A stretch of DNA of 64,000 bases from an uncultured Flavobacteriaceae bacterium (GTDB lineage: Bacteria > Bacteroidota > Bacteroidia > Flavobacteriales > Flavobacteriaceae), in NCBI GenBank assembly GCA_938011315.1, contig CALLUG010000035.1, forward strand, positions 94,360-158,359, given 5' to 3'. Below the pieces are notes generated by a model. That model saw only the letters and a program-made list of their open reading frames with translations, ran no database searches and had not been told where the DNA came from. Positions within the stretch are counted from its first letter, which is position 1; each line of letters begins with the position of its first letter. The position numbers were made by a program, and so were the translations under genes. This document shows, piece by piece, positions 10,078 through 20,309 of this stretch.

Positions 10078-10527
10078 ATGCAAACTCTGTACTGGATACT
10101 ACTGTTTTTAACTACCTTCTTCGTTATGGAATTTATGGCTTGGTTTACGCACAAATATATTATGCATGGCTTTTTATGGAGTTTGCATAAGGATCACCAT
10201 AAAAAAAATCATGACAGCTGGTTTGAGCGTAATGATGCGTTTTTTATTTTTTATGCTGCTATCAGCATTATTTGTTTTCTTCTATGGCGCTATCAAGACA
10301 TTTGGATAGGATTACCCTTGGGCTTAGGAATTCTTGCTTATGGAATTACCTATTTTGTAGTTCACGATATATTTATACACCAACGTTTCAAATTTTTAAA
10401 AAAAGCAAATAATAGATATGCCAAAGGTGTAAGGCGTGCTCATAAAATACATCATAAGCACTTAGGTAAAGAAAAAGGAGAGTGCTTTGGAATGCTTTTA
10501 GTTCCGTTCAAATATTTCAAAAAATAA
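10078..10527 (+). CDS. crtZ: Beta-carotene hydroxylase (sterol desaturase/fatty acid hydroxylase superfamily)
   Basis: Histidine clusters HKYIMHG, HKDHHKKNHD, HDIFIHQR and HKIHHKH; within the crt operon. Confidence 0.9.
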   Translation: MQTLYWILLFLTTFFVMEFMAWFTHKYIMHGFLWSLHKDHHKKNHDSWFERNDAFFIFYAAISIICFLLWRYQDIWIGLPLGLGILAYGITYFVVHDIFIHQRFKFLKKANNRYAKGVRRAHKIHHKHLGKEKGECFGMLLVPFKYFKK

Positions 10528-10533
10528 ATCTCT

Positions 10534-11229
10534 ATGCAGTACTTATATTTGTTGTTAAATATTGGCTCTGTATCCATTCCGTTTTTATTTAGTTTTCATC
10601 CTAAAATAAAGTTTTATAACGAATGGAAATTTATATTTCCATCGATATTAATAACGATGTTAGTGTTTATTCCTTGGGATATTATTTTTACGTTAGAAGG
10701 GTTTTGGGGATTTAACTCTAATTATTTTTTGAATACTCATATTTTTCATCTACCACTTGAGGAATGGTTATTTTTTATATGTATTCCTTATGCTTGCGTA
10801 TTCACACATTATGCACTATTACATTTTTTTCCAAAACTTAAGTATTCAACAAAAACTACAAAAATACTAAGCTATATTTTATTAAGTATCTTGTGCGTTG
10901 GTACTATTTTTAGTTACGATAAATACTACACTTTTGTTAACTTTCTATACGCTATTATTTTAATTTTAATTGTTTTAAAATTAAATTTTAATTTGCTTCA
11001 AAATTATTATGTTACTTTTATAATAATGCTCATCCCCTTTTTTGTAGTAAATGGTGTACTAACAGGAAGTTTTATTGATAACGAAGTTGTTTGGTATAAT
11101 AATGCCGAAAACTTGGGAGTTCGCTTATTTACAATTCCTATTGAAGACAGTATATATGCGTTCACATTAATTCTTTCTAATTTGTTTTTAATGCAAATTT
11201 TAAAAAAGAGTAGAATAAAAAATCACTGA
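10534..11229 (+). CDS. Lycopene cyclase, CrtYcd-type membrane protein
   Basis: Hydrophobic protein with internally repeated PLEEW / PIEDS motifs (HLPLEEWLFFICIP and TIPIEDSIYAF); final gene of the crt operon. Confidence 0.85.
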   Translation: MQYLYLLLNIGSVSIPFLFSFHPKIKFYNEWKFIFPSILITMLVFIPWDIIFTLEGFWGFNSNYFLNTHIFHLPLEEWLFFICIPYACVFTHYALLHFFPKLKYSTKTTKILSYILLSILCVGTIFSYDKYYTFVNFLYAIILILIVLKLNFNLLQNYYVTFIIMLIPFFVVNGVLTGSFIDNEVVWYNNAENLGVRLFTIPIEDSIYAFTLILSNLFLMQILKKSRIKNH

Positions 11230-11789
11230 ATTAAGTCGTCTATTAGTGCCCTTATTTTGTCGCTATTCCAGTTTGAAGCCCCTGTTTTATCTACAATAAT
11301 ATGCCCTGTTTTATTTAACAAATAAGTTTTGGGAATACTCGCTACCTGAAAAGGTTTTGGAGGTTTAGATATTGAATTATATGCCGTAAAGGTATATCCT
11401 TTACGTTGTAAAAATTTCTGTATTACGTTTGTATTTTCGTTAGACACAAATACAAACTCAATATGATCTTTATAATCATTATAAAGTTTCTGCATGCTTG
11501 GCATTTCTGCAATACAAGGAGGACACCATGTTGCCCAAAAATTAACTAAAACTACTTTATTTTTTGTGGTATTAAAATTAAATAAATTACCGTCTAAAGA
11601 TTTTAAGCTCCAATTATAAGTCTCTATAACAGCTCTATTTTTTGTTTTAATAACCGAAGGCGAAGGACTAAACGATGATATGGCTTTATGAAGTGTAACT
11701 TGAATTGGTTTTCTAGTTTGAGGTATAATTAGCAAGGTTAGAATTGCAAAAAAAATGATATTATAAAAAGTTGAGGCTTTAATTTTCAT
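11223..11789 (-). CDS. TlpA-like thioredoxin-fold protein
   Basis: VNFWATWCPPCIAEMPSMQKLY with WCPPC redox motif and N-terminal TM segment; cis-Pro region VASIPKTYLLN. Confidence 0.9.
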   Translation of the reverse strand: MKIKASTFYNIIFFAILTLLIIPQTRKPIQVTLHKAISSFSPSPSVIKTKNRAVIETYNWSLKSLDGNLFNFNTTKNKVVLVNFWATWCPPCIAEMPSMQKLYNDYKDHIEFVFVSNENTNVIQKFLQRKGYTFTAYNSISKPPKPFQVASIPKTYLLNKTGHIIVDKTGASNWNSDKIRALIDDLIQ

Positions 11790-11810
11790 AATTTTTTAAT
11801 GATATAATTT

Positions 11811-11848
11811 TAAAAAAAGTTAAGGCGTTACAATAGTAACGCCTTAAA
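11811..11848 (-). terminator. Intrinsic terminator/attenuator-like hairpin upstream of tlpA-like gene
   Basis: Perfect 12-bp inverted repeat TTAAGGCGTTAC(11820-11831)-aata-GTAACGCCTTAA(11836-11847), followed on the minus strand by a T7 tract (11812-11818). Confidence 0.75.
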
Positions 11849-12037
11849 CTAACAAAAAACAAAACTTAAACTTACTATTCTTTACTCTTATTAGCTAACC
11901 AACAAAACTAATAAGAAAGAATAAACATTTAAATAAAACAAATAAATATCAAGTTAAGCAACTTGATTGAAATATCTGTTTTACTAAACAAATTTTATAG
12001 ATAGTCGAGCGTAATATATTTAACTTACATTTTAAAT

Positions 12038-12071
12038 AAAAAAAAACTCCTTTTTTTAGGAGTTTTTTTTT
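12038..12071 (-). terminator. Intrinsic terminator downstream of aconitase, probably functional in both orientations
   Basis: Hairpin aaaaaaactcc-ttttttta-ggagtttttttt with homopolymer tails on both sides, about 20 nt after the aconitase stop. Confidence 0.75.
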
Positions 12072-12091
12072 ATGCTTATTTTGAGGTTAAT

Positions 12092-14359
12092 TTAGGCGTT
12101 CTGTTTCTTAATTAAGTTTAGTGCAGAACCTTCATCATACCATTCTATTTGACCTTGATTATAACTGTGGTTTGTTACAATAATATCAGAAGTTCCGTCA
12201 TGATGCACAACTTCGATTGTAAGTTGTTTCCCTGGCGAAAATTCATTCAAATCCAAAAAGTTAAACGTATCATCTTCTTGTATTAAATCATAATCAGATT
12301 CGTTTGCAAAAGTTAAGCCCAACATTCCTTGCTTTTTAAGGTTTGTTTCGTGTATGCGGGCAAAAGATTTTACTAATACTGCAGCAACACCTAAGTGTCG
12401 TGGCTCCATAGCGGCATGTTCACGAGAGGAACCTTCTCCGTAATTATGATCGCCTACAACTATAGTTTTAATTCCTGCTGCTTTGTATTCTCGTTGTGTA
12501 TCTGGTACACCTCCATAAGTTTCTGTTAATTGATTTTTAACAAAATTTGTTTTTTTATTAAAGGCATTAACGGCACCAATTAGGCAATTATTGGAAATAT
12601 TATCTAAGTGTCCACGGAAACGTAACCAAGGACCAGCCATAGAAATGTGGTCTGTCGTGCATTTCCCAAAGGCTTTAATAAGGAGTTTTGCTCCTTTTAT
12701 ATTTCGTCCTAAAGGGACAAAGGGTGTCAATAATTCGATACGCTCTGAGTCTGGAGAAACTTTAATTGTAACATGGCTTCCATCGTCTTCTGGTGCTAAA
12801 TAACCATTATCCTTGACATCAAATCCATTAGGTGGGAGTTCCCATCCTTTTGGCTCATCAAACATAACTTCTTCGCCTTTTTCGTTAAGTAATTTATCTT
12901 TTATCGGATTAAAGTCTAGTCGTCCAGAAATTGCAATTGCGGCAGTTAGTTCCGGTGATGCTACAAAGGCGTGTGTATTAGGATTTCCGTCTGCACGTTT
13001 AGCAAAGTTTCTATTAAAGGAATGAACGATACTATTTTTTGGTGCGTTTTTAGGGTCGCTATATCTTGCCCATTGCCCAATACATGGACCACAAGCATTA
13101 GTAAATATTTTAGCATTTAGTTTTTCAAAAACAGCGATAATACCATCACGTTCTGCGGTATAACGTACTTGTTCCGATCCGGGATTAATTCCTAAGTCCG
13201 ATTTCATTTTAACGCCTTTATCTATAGCTTGCTGTGCTATTGATGATGCTCTAGATAAATCTTCGTAGGAGGAATTGGTACAGGAACCTATTAGCCCCCA
13301 CTCTACCTCTAATGGCCAATCGTTAGCTTTTGCTTTTTCGGTCATTTCGTTACCTACTGCGGTAGATAAATCTGGTGTAAAGGGACCGTTTAATAGCGGG
13401 TTTAGTTCTGAAAGGTTAATTTCTATAACTTGATCGAAATAACGTTCGGGGTTTTCGTAAACTTCGGCATCGCCTGTTAGATAGTCTTTTACTTGGTTTG
13501 CTGCATCTGCGATATCACTTCTGTCTGTGGCACGTAGGTAACGCTCCATAGAGGCATCGTAACCAAATGTAGATGTTGTTGCGCCTATTTCGGCTCCCAT
13601 ATTACAAATAGTACCTTTTCCCGTACAAGACATATTTGTTGCGCCAGGACCAAAATATTCAACAATGGCATCTGTTCCACCCTTTACGGTAAGAATTTCT
13701 GCTACTTTTAATATAACATCTTTAGGTGCTGTCCAGCCAGATAATTTTCCTGTTAGCTTAACTCCTATTAATTTAGGGAATTTAAGTTCCCACGGCATTC
13801 CTGCCATAACGTCTACGGCATCTGCTCCACCTACTCCAATAGCTACCATACCTAAACCTCCTGCGTTTACAGTGTGTGAGTCTGTTCCTATCATCATTCC
13901 TCCCGGAAAAGCATAATTTTCTAGCACAACTTGGTGTATAATTCCTGCGCCAGGTTTCCAAAATCCAATTCCATATTTATTGGATACGGATTCTAAAAAA
14001 TTAAAAACTTCACTACTTACCGTATTTGCGTGTTTTAAGTCTTTGGATGCTCCTTCTTTAGCTTGTATTAAGTGGTCGCAATGTACTGTTGTTGGTACTG
14101 CCACTTTTTTCTTACCAGCTTGCATAAACTGTAATAAAGCCATTTGTGCTGTTGCATCTTGACAAGCAATGCGGTCTGGAGAAAAATCGACATAATCTTT
14201 ACCTCTTACAAATGCTTTGGTTGCTTTACCATCCCAAAGGTGGTTATATAAAATTTTTTCTGAGAGTGTTAGTGGTTTACCTACTATATGACGTGCTGCA
14301 TCTACACGTTCTTTCATTTGGCTATAAACCGCTTTAATCATATCAATATCAAATGCCAT
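12092..14359 (-). CDS. Aconitate hydratase
   Basis: [62 protein letters not shown]. Confidence 0.96.
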   Translation of the reverse strand: MAFDIDMIKAVYSQMKERVDAARHIVGKPLTLSEKILYNHLWDGKATKAFVRGKDYVDFSPDRIACQDATAQMALLQFMQAGKKKVAVPTTVHCDHLIQAKEGASKDLKHANTVSSEVFNFLESVSNKYGIGFWKPGAGIIHQVVLENYAFPGGMMIGTDSHTVNAGGLGMVAIGVGGADAVDVMAGMPWELKFPKLIGVKLTGKLSGWTAPKDVILKVAEILTVKGGTDAIVEYFGPGATNMSCTGKGTICNMGAEIGATTSTFGYDASMERYLRATDRSDIADAANQVKDYLTGDAEVYENPERYFDQVIEINLSELNPLLNGPFTPDLSTAVGNEMTEKAKANDWPLEVEWGLIGSCTNSSYEDLSRASSIAQQAIDKGVKMKSDLGINPGSEQVRYTAERDGIIAVFEKLNAKIFTNACGPCIGQWARYSDPKNAPKNSIVHSFNRNFAKRADGNPNTHAFVASPELTAAIAISGRLDFNPIKDKLLNEKGEEVMFDEPKGWELPPNGFDVKDNGYLAPEDDGSHVTIKVSPDSERIELLTPFVPLGRNIKGAKLLIKAFGKCTTDHISMAGPWLRFRGHLDNISNNCLIGAVNAFNKKTNFVKNQLTETYGGVPDTQREYKAAGIKTIVVGDHNYGEGSSREHAAMEPRHLGVAAVLVKSFARIHETNLKKQGMLGLTFANESDYDLIQEDDTFNFLDLNEFSPGKQLTIEVVHHDGTSDIIVTNHSYNQGQIEWYDEGSALNLIKKQNA

Positions 14360-14407
14360 TTCTTGGTTTTTTAGTGTTTTAACGAACTTACAAAAATTTA
14401 TTTTATT

Positions 14408-15361
14408 TTAAAATAAACTCTTAATAATTTCTTCTTCTGTTATATTTTCTGCTTCTGCTTTGTAGTTTTTAATAATTCGATGGCGCAAAATACTTATAGA
14501 TACTGCTTGTACATCTTCAATGTCTGGAGAAAATTTCCCATTGATTGCTGCATGAGTTTTGGCTGCTAGAATTAAATTTTGGGAAGCTCTTGGCCCTGCA
14601 CCCCAATCTATGTATTTTGTAACTAAATCTGCTGCTGTATCGCTATTAGGTCTTGTTTTTGCAACAAGGCTTACTGCGTATTCTATAACGTTATCTGCAA
14701 CAGGGATGCGTCGTATTAATTGTTGAAAATCAATAATTTCTTGTGCTGTAAATAGCGCATTTACTGTTTTATGCTGATCTGTGGTTGTTGATTTAACAAC
14801 TTCTACCTCTTCAGTAAATGACGGATATTCTAGGTTAATAGCAAACATAAAACGATCAAGCTGTGCTTCGGGTAAGGGGTAGGTGCCTTCTTGCTCAATA
14901 GGGTTTTGAGTGGCTAGCACAAAGTAGGGTAATTCTAGTTTATAATGATGTCCTGCTACGGTAACTGCTCTTTCTTGCATTGCTTCCAAAAGTGCTGCTT
15001 GTGTCTTGGGAGGTGTTCTATTAATTTCATCTGCAAGGATAATATTACCAAAAATGGGGCCTTTTATAAACTTAAATTGTCTTTTTTCATCTAAGATTTC
15101 ACTTCCTAAAATATCGCTAGGCATTAGGTCTGGCGTAAATTGAATACGCTTAAAATCTAATCCTAAGGCCTGTGCTATAGTATTTACCATTAAGGTTTTT
15201 GCGAGCCCAGGGACACCAACTAATAAGGAATGTCCTCCAGAAAAAATAGAGATTAATATTTGATCTACGACGGCTTCTTGGCCAATAATAACTTTAGAAA
15301 TTTCTATTTTTAAAGCGTTGTATTTTTTTACTAGCTGTTTTACAGCTGTGACATCAGACAT
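14408..15361 (-). CDS. MoxR-family AAA+ ATPase
   Basis: GGHSLLVGVPGLAKTLM (Walker A-like), ILADEINRTPPKTQAALLEAMQE, ATQNPIEQEGTYPLPEAQLDRF. Confidence 0.95.
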   Translation of the reverse strand: MSDVTAVKQLVKKYNALKIEISKVIIGQEAVVDQILISIFSGGHSLLVGVPGLAKTLMVNTIAQALGLDFKRIQFTPDLMPSDILGSEILDEKRQFKFIKGPIFGNIILADEINRTPPKTQAALLEAMQERAVTVAGHHYKLELPYFVLATQNPIEQEGTYPLPEAQLDRFMFAINLEYPSFTEEVEVVKSTTTDQHKTVNALFTAQEIIDFQQLIRRIPVADNVIEYAVSLVAKTRPNSDTAADLVTKYIDWGAGPRASQNLILAAKTHAAINGKFSPDIEDVQAVSISILRHRIIKNYKAEAENITEEEIIKSLF

Positions 15362-15365
15362 AGTT

Positions 15366-16820
15366 TTAATTTTCTGTTTTCATCCAATTTCCTTCAAACT
15401 TACATTTTCTGTGCTCTCCGTTGAGCTTTACATAAGTTTCTAAAATTTTTTGTTTCTGCCATTTGCTAATTGTTTTTAGCTTTTTATCGCCTAAGGCAAA
15501 ATTTTTAATTTTAACATAATCTCTAGCAAAATCTGCTTCGTGTTCGTCTACTCTATCGGTTACTGTTAATATTTTAAAGCGTATTTCGTTAAGACGATCA
15601 GAGTCTTGAATAATTTCACTTATAGTATTGTCTTTCAAGTTTTGTATTTGGCTATACAGCTCTGGCTCCATATTTGTTAAATCAAAAGTATACTCACCTG
15701 TTTGTGTGTTTAGCAACAAACCTCCTTCAAATTTTGTTTCTTTTTCGTCGCTAATTTCTTTGGCTGCTTCTGCAAAGCTAATGTCGCCTGCTTCTATTTT
15801 TGCTTTAGTGCTTTCTGCCAGTGCTTTGGCTCTATCAATTTCGGCTTGTGGTATTTCTGGGCGTAATAAAATATGGCGCACATCGTATTCTTGACCTCTA
15901 ATTTTTTCGAGCCAAATAATATGAAATCCAAAATCTGTTTCAAAAGGCTCAGATATTTCTCCTTCTTCTAAGGCAAAAGCTATTTCTCTAAACTCTTTTA
16001 CCATACGCGGATTTTTTTTGTTCATTGGAGGTAGTTTTCCTCCTGCAGATTTAGAGCCTTTATCGTCTGAGTATAAGGCTGCCTTTGAGGCAAAACTGCC
16101 ACCATTTTTTAAAACATCGGTTCTAAACTCGTTGAGCTTACGGATAACTTTTTGTTTTTCTTCTTCTGTTGTTTTAGGAATTATTACTATTTGTGCTATT
16201 TTTAATTCCGTACCAATTATTGGGCGCTCGTCCTTTGGTATCGCGTTGTAATACTGTCTAACTTCTTCGGGAGTAATTTCTACGGGGTCTAAAACTTTTT
16301 CTTGCATTTGTCGTGCTAAGCTATTGTTTTTATTAATCTCGTAGGTATCTATTTCTAGCTCTTCAAAAGATCTTTTTTTATAATAAGCCACTAACCTTTC
16401 TTTTGACCCTATCTGGTCAGCAAGTGAGTTTAATTGTTGACTTGTAATGCTACGAATTTGCGCATCGTTAACGATAATGCTATCGCGTATGGCTTGGAAA
16501 ACATATAATTTATTTTCTAACAATTGTCCTATAAATTGACATCTTGTTAAATCTTTTGTAGAAATTTGTGCGGCTTCACTTTGCTGTATTTGTCTATCAA
16601 TGTCAGAATCTAAAATAACAAAATCACCTACAACTGCAGCTACGCCGTCTATTTTTATACGACCATCTTTGTTTACTACATATTTTTCTTTTACTTCTTC
16701 TTCTTTTTTATCCTCAATAATTTCTTGCGCCTTTAATGTGTAAGAAAACAAGATTAATATGGATAGGGATAAATGTTTTATCTTAGTTAAAAATTTCAAA
16801 TTGTTTATTTTTAATTGCAT
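15366..16820 (-). CDS. SurA/PpiC-like periplasmic peptidylprolyl isomerase
   Basis: Signal peptide; two parvulin-like domains (AALYSDDKGSKSAGGKLP..FGFHIIWLEKIRG; VRHILLRPE). Confidence 0.9.
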   Translation of the reverse strand: MQLKINNLKFLTKIKHLSLSILILFSYTLKAQEIIEDKKEEEVKEKYVVNKDGRIKIDGVAAVVGDFVILDSDIDRQIQQSEAAQISTKDLTRCQFIGQLLENKLYVFQAIRDSIIVNDAQIRSITSQQLNSLADQIGSKERLVAYYKKRSFEELEIDTYEINKNNSLARQMQEKVLDPVEITPEEVRQYYNAIPKDERPIIGTELKIAQIVIIPKTTEEEKQKVIRKLNEFRTDVLKNGGSFASKAALYSDDKGSKSAGGKLPPMNKKNPRMVKEFREIAFALEEGEISEPFETDFGFHIIWLEKIRGQEYDVRHILLRPEIPQAEIDRAKALAESTKAKIEAGDISFAEAAKEISDEKETKFEGGLLLNTQTGEYTFDLTNMEPELYSQIQNLKDNTISEIIQDSDRLNEIRFKILTVTDRVDEHEADFARDYVKIKNFALGDKKLKTISKWQKQKILETYVKLNGEHRKCKFEGNWMKTEN

Positions 16821-17640
16821 CTCTTGTAATATCGGTTTCTAATTTTTTAACAAACTCTAATTTTCGTTTATTGATGATAATTTGTTTTATTGTTGGTGTT
16901 ACGTACTCTATAGGTGCTGTTTCATTTCGCTTTAAAACATCTTTTATACGCATCAAATATAATCCTAATGAGTCTTTATGTCGTATAAAATTAGTTTTTT
17001 TTAACAGTTCTTTTTTATGATCAATAGACAGGATTGGGATTTTAGAAACAGCTTGGCGTAATCGTATCCAAATAGAATCATTTAATGAATACGATTTAAA
17101 TTGAATTGACATCGAGTCTAATACCTTTTTATCTTCAAGATTAAAGCGCCTAAATCGTTTTTCTACATCGGTAACCCCCTCGTTACTATCGCTTATATTT
17201 ATATATCTAAATTTAATAAGATCTTCGTTTAGTTTGAAAATTTCTAGGTTAGATTGGTAGGTTTCTTCTATTTCATGTTGTGTTACTAGAGTATCTATAC
17301 TTTGTTTTACTAGAGCTTCTACATAAGCTTTAGTGTACAAGTCATTCTTGTATTGGGTTACTAAGTTATTGTACTCTTGTTGTTTTTCTTCGGACAAATT
17401 AAACTTTGCACCATCAATTAATAATTGTTCTGTTGCCCATTGGTTAATGTAATTGTTAACTCTTAGAAGACTATCGTCCTTGGTAATTCCTTCTGTAAGC
17501 AGTGGCTTTATATCTTTAAGATATAAATAGGTTTCATTTACTCTCGCAATTATAGGTGTTTCTGTCTTTTTCTTAAAAAAACTACAGGCACTAATAGAGA
17601 TAAAAAGTAATAGTAGTATGCTGCTATTTTTTAGTTTCAA
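16783..17640 (-). CDS. PpiC/SurA-associated lipoprotein (peptidylprolyl isomerase-like)
   Basis: Lipobox LLFISISACSFFKKK; SurA N-like helical region; overlaps the downstream PPIase gene by 38 nt. Confidence 0.75.
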   Translation of the reverse strand: MKLKNSSILLLLFISISACSFFKKKTETPIIARVNETYLYLKDIKPLLTEGITKDDSLLRVNNYINQWATEQLLIDGAKFNLSEEKQQEYNNLVTQYKNDLYTKAYVEALVKQSIDTLVTQHEIEETYQSNLEIFKLNEDLIKFRYINISDSNEGVTDVEKRFRRFNLEDKKVLDSMSIQFKSYSLNDSIWIRLRQAVSKIPILSIDHKKELLKKTNFIRHKDSLGLYLMRIKDVLKRNETAPIEYVTPTIKQIIINKRKLEFVKKLETDITRDAIKNKQFEIFN

Positions 17641-17806
17641 TTTTCTGAAAATTTGGTTTTAGTATTTTAACAAATGTTTTGTTGAATCGTAATTCAAATC
17701 TCTTACACTTGCAATAGGACAAAAATACTACATTTAGCACATAAAATACGATGTGTTTTTTATATATTTACAAAACTAAACAAGACTTTTATTTTGTAAA
17801 AAAACA

Positions 17807-18043
17807 ATGCGAAAACTAAAACTTATTTGGGATTTTCGTGGTCCTAATGCCCATAATACTGCACAGCATCATGAAATCCATTTAAAAGATTATATCGTTA
17901 TAAAAAAACTAGAGCTAAATATAACAGGAGTCGAACAGTTGTCGCATACGCATAGTATCGCATTTATGGTTGTAGAGGAGTACGACATGAAGCCTATTCG
18001 TGATGCGCTAAAACCACACCGCGGTCAAGTATATGCGCCTTAA
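17807..18043 (+). CDS. Conserved small protein of unknown function
   Basis: 78-aa intact ORF with good spacing and coding-like composition. Confidence 0.75.
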   Translation: MRKLKLIWDFRGPNAHNTAQHHEIHLKDYIVIKKLELNITGVEQLSHTHSIAFMVVEEYDMKPIRDALKPHRGQVYAP

Positions 18044-18128
18044 AACGAATAACTTTTATGATAAGAGATTGAAACAAGTTTAGGGTATTACAAAAAAAAG
18101 AACGAATTTTGGGTTCTAATTTTTATCA

Positions 18129-19274
18129 ATGCGTATTACAATTGTTATTCTTTTGATTGTTATTTTCTCTTCGTGTAAAGACAATAACACTTCAGGATTA
18201 TCTATTACTTCAAACTCTATTAGCAATACAACATCTCAAAATATTAAGTATGCCAAGGGGTTTTCAATCATAAAGCATAAAAATTATAAAGAAATAGTAG
18301 TTAATTCGGCTTGGCCAAATAGTAAAAAAACGTTTCGATATATTCTTAGTAAAGAAGATATTTCTATTCCTAAAAAAGATAAAAACACATCGCACATAAA
18401 GCTCCCTATACAACGTGTTATTGTGATGTCTACAACCAATATCCCTGTTTTAGAATACTTAAACATTGATAGGTTATTGGTAGGTTTTCCTAATACCGAT
18501 TATGTTTCGTCACCAAAAACAAGGCAACATATTGATCATGGAAAAGTAAAAAATCTTAATAACGATACAAACTTAAATATGGAACTACTTTTGGAACTAA
18601 ACCCAGAGTTAGTTATAGGTTTTTCTGTTAATGGCAACAACAGTGTGTTAAATCAAATTAATACTTTTGGTATCCCTGTTGTGCTAGATGGTGCATGGAC
18701 AGAGCAACACCCTCTTGGAAGAGCTGAATGGATAAAATTCATTGCTGCTTTTTTTGATAAAGACGATGAAGCAAACACTATATTTAACAACATAGAAGCT
18801 AATTATCTAGCTGCAAAACAAAAAGCAACTAGCGCTACAAAAAAACCAACTGTTATCTCTGGCTCTATGTTTGAAGACATTTGGAGTGTTCCAGGTGGAA
18901 GTAGCTTTGTTGCAACATACTTACAAGACGCCAGTACTAATTACCTTTGGAAAACCACAAAAACTAATGGAAGCTTACAGTTAAACTTTGAAAATGTTCT
19001 ACAAAAAGCAAAGCATGCACAATTATGGATAGGAGCTGGAAATTTTGAAAACAAAATGCAAATGGCTGCTAGTAGTGAAAAATATACTTATTTTGATGCC
19101 TATACCAATAATAAGATATACACTTATACCAATAAAATTGGCCCTAAAGGCGGGCTACTTTATTATGAGTTAGGGCCTCTACGCCCCGATCTTATTTTAA
19201 AAGATATTATTGCCATCGCACACCCCCAATTATTACCCAACTATGAACCCTATTTTTTTAAAATTTTAAATTAA
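18129..19274 (+). CDS. ABC transporter substrate-binding protein (BtuF/FecB-like)
   Basis: Lipobox IFSSCKD; periplasmic-binding fold IQRVIVMSTTNIPVLEYLNIDRLLVGFP..LLLELNPELVIGF; followed by permease and ATPase. Confidence 0.88.
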   Translation: MRITIVILLIVIFSSCKDNNTSGLSITSNSISNTTSQNIKYAKGFSIIKHKNYKEIVVNSAWPNSKKTFRYILSKEDISIPKKDKNTSHIKLPIQRVIVMSTTNIPVLEYLNIDRLLVGFPNTDYVSSPKTRQHIDHGKVKNLNNDTNLNMELLLELNPELVIGFSVNGNNSVLNQINTFGIPVVLDGAWTEQHPLGRAEWIKFIAAFFDKDDEANTIFNNIEANYLAAKQKATSATKKPTVISGSMFEDIWSVPGGSSFVATYLQDASTNYLWKTTKTNGSLQLNFENVLQKAKHAQLWIGAGNFENKMQMAASSEKYTYFDAYTNNKIYTYTNKIGPKGGLLYYELGPLRPDLILKDIIAIAHPQLLPNYEPYFFKILN

Positions 19275-19275
19275 G

Positions 19276-20307
19276 TTGTCTATTCTAAAATCAAATAAAG
19301 CTATTTTTAGTTTTCTTATAGGCGCTTTAGTGCTTTGCTTTGTGTTAAACATCTGTTTAGGGTCGGTTATCATTCCTTTTAAGGCTGTTATTAGCAGTTT
19401 ATTAGGGTATAAAGTAGAACAACAAACTTGGGTAACTATTGTTAACCAATACAGACTACCAAAAGCAATTACAGCAATTATTGTGGGTTCTGGCTTGGGA
19501 GTTTCTGGACTGATGATGCAAACTTTATTTAAAAACCCACTTGCTGGTCCCTTTGTTTTAGGGATTACCTCTGGAGCAAGTTTAGGGGTTGCTATTGTTA
19601 TTATGGGCGCATCACTTATTGGAGGAATTTTTACAGGACTAATAACCTCAAAATGGACAATAATTATTGCGGCAAGTTTAGGTAGTTTTTTAGTACTGTT
19701 GGCAGTGCTTTTAGTTGCTAAAAAAGTACAAGATACTATGGCAATACTTATTATAGGCTTAATGTTTGGGAGTATTAGTGCTGCTGTAGTAAGTGTATTG
19801 TCTTATTTTAGCCCTGCCGAGCAATTACAACAATACTTCTTTTGGGGTCTTGGAAGTCTTGGAAACTTAAACTGGACAGAGCTATTTATATTATTTATAA
19901 TTTATAGTGTAGGAATTGCTTTAAGCATACTTTCTATTAAAGCACTTAACTGTTTTTTATTGGGTGAAAATTATGCCAAAAGTTTAGGAATAAATGTAAA
20001 ACAGAGTCGATTCATAATCATTATAGCCACAAGTATTTTGGCGGGTACTATTACTGCATTTACAGGGCCTATTGCTTTTATTGGCTTAGCAATACCTCAC
20101 ATAACACGACAGGTGTTTGGTAGCTCTAACCACAAAATACTATTACCTGCAGTACTCTTATTTGGAGCCATTATAATGCTTATTTGCGATAGTATTGCCC
20201 AGTTGCCTACAAGCAATTACACACTACCTATTAATGCTATTACAGCCCTAGTGGGGTCTCCTATCGTAATTTGGTTGTTACTAAAAAAACAAAAAATGAT
20301 ATTTTAG
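19276..20307 (+). CDS. FecCD/BtuC-family ABC transporter permease
   Basis: TTG start; YRLPKAITAIIVGSGLGVSGLMMQTLFKNPLAGPFVLGITSGASLG, GPIAFIGLAIPHITR. Confidence 0.94.
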   Translation: MSILKSNKAIFSFLIGALVLCFVLNICLGSVIIPFKAVISSLLGYKVEQQTWVTIVNQYRLPKAITAIIVGSGLGVSGLMMQTLFKNPLAGPFVLGITSGASLGVAIVIMGASLIGGIFTGLITSKWTIIIAASLGSFLVLLAVLLVAKKVQDTMAILIIGLMFGSISAAVVSVLSYFSPAEQLQQYFFWGLGSLGNLNWTELFILFIIYSVGIALSILSIKALNCFLLGENYAKSLGINVKQSRFIIIIATSILAGTITAFTGPIAFIGLAIPHITRQVFGSSNHKILLPAVLLFGAIIMLICDSIAQLPTSNYTLPINAITALVGSPIVIWLLLKKQKMIF

Positions 20308-20309
20308 CT

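Noticed and set aside
12591-14337. Several plus-strand ORFs of 60-83 aa antisense to aconitase
   Set aside because: They lie entirely opposite a highly conserved gene, lack family motifs and have cysteine/serine-rich antisense-like composition.
17680-17720. Sequence gaatcgtaattcaaatctcttac resembling a tRNA T-arm
   Set aside because: No acceptor, D- or anticodon stems can be formed around it.
18044-18128. Possible cobalamin riboswitch upstream of the ABC importer
   Set aside because: Only 85 nt, AT-rich, and no recognisable B12-box or multi-helix architecture.
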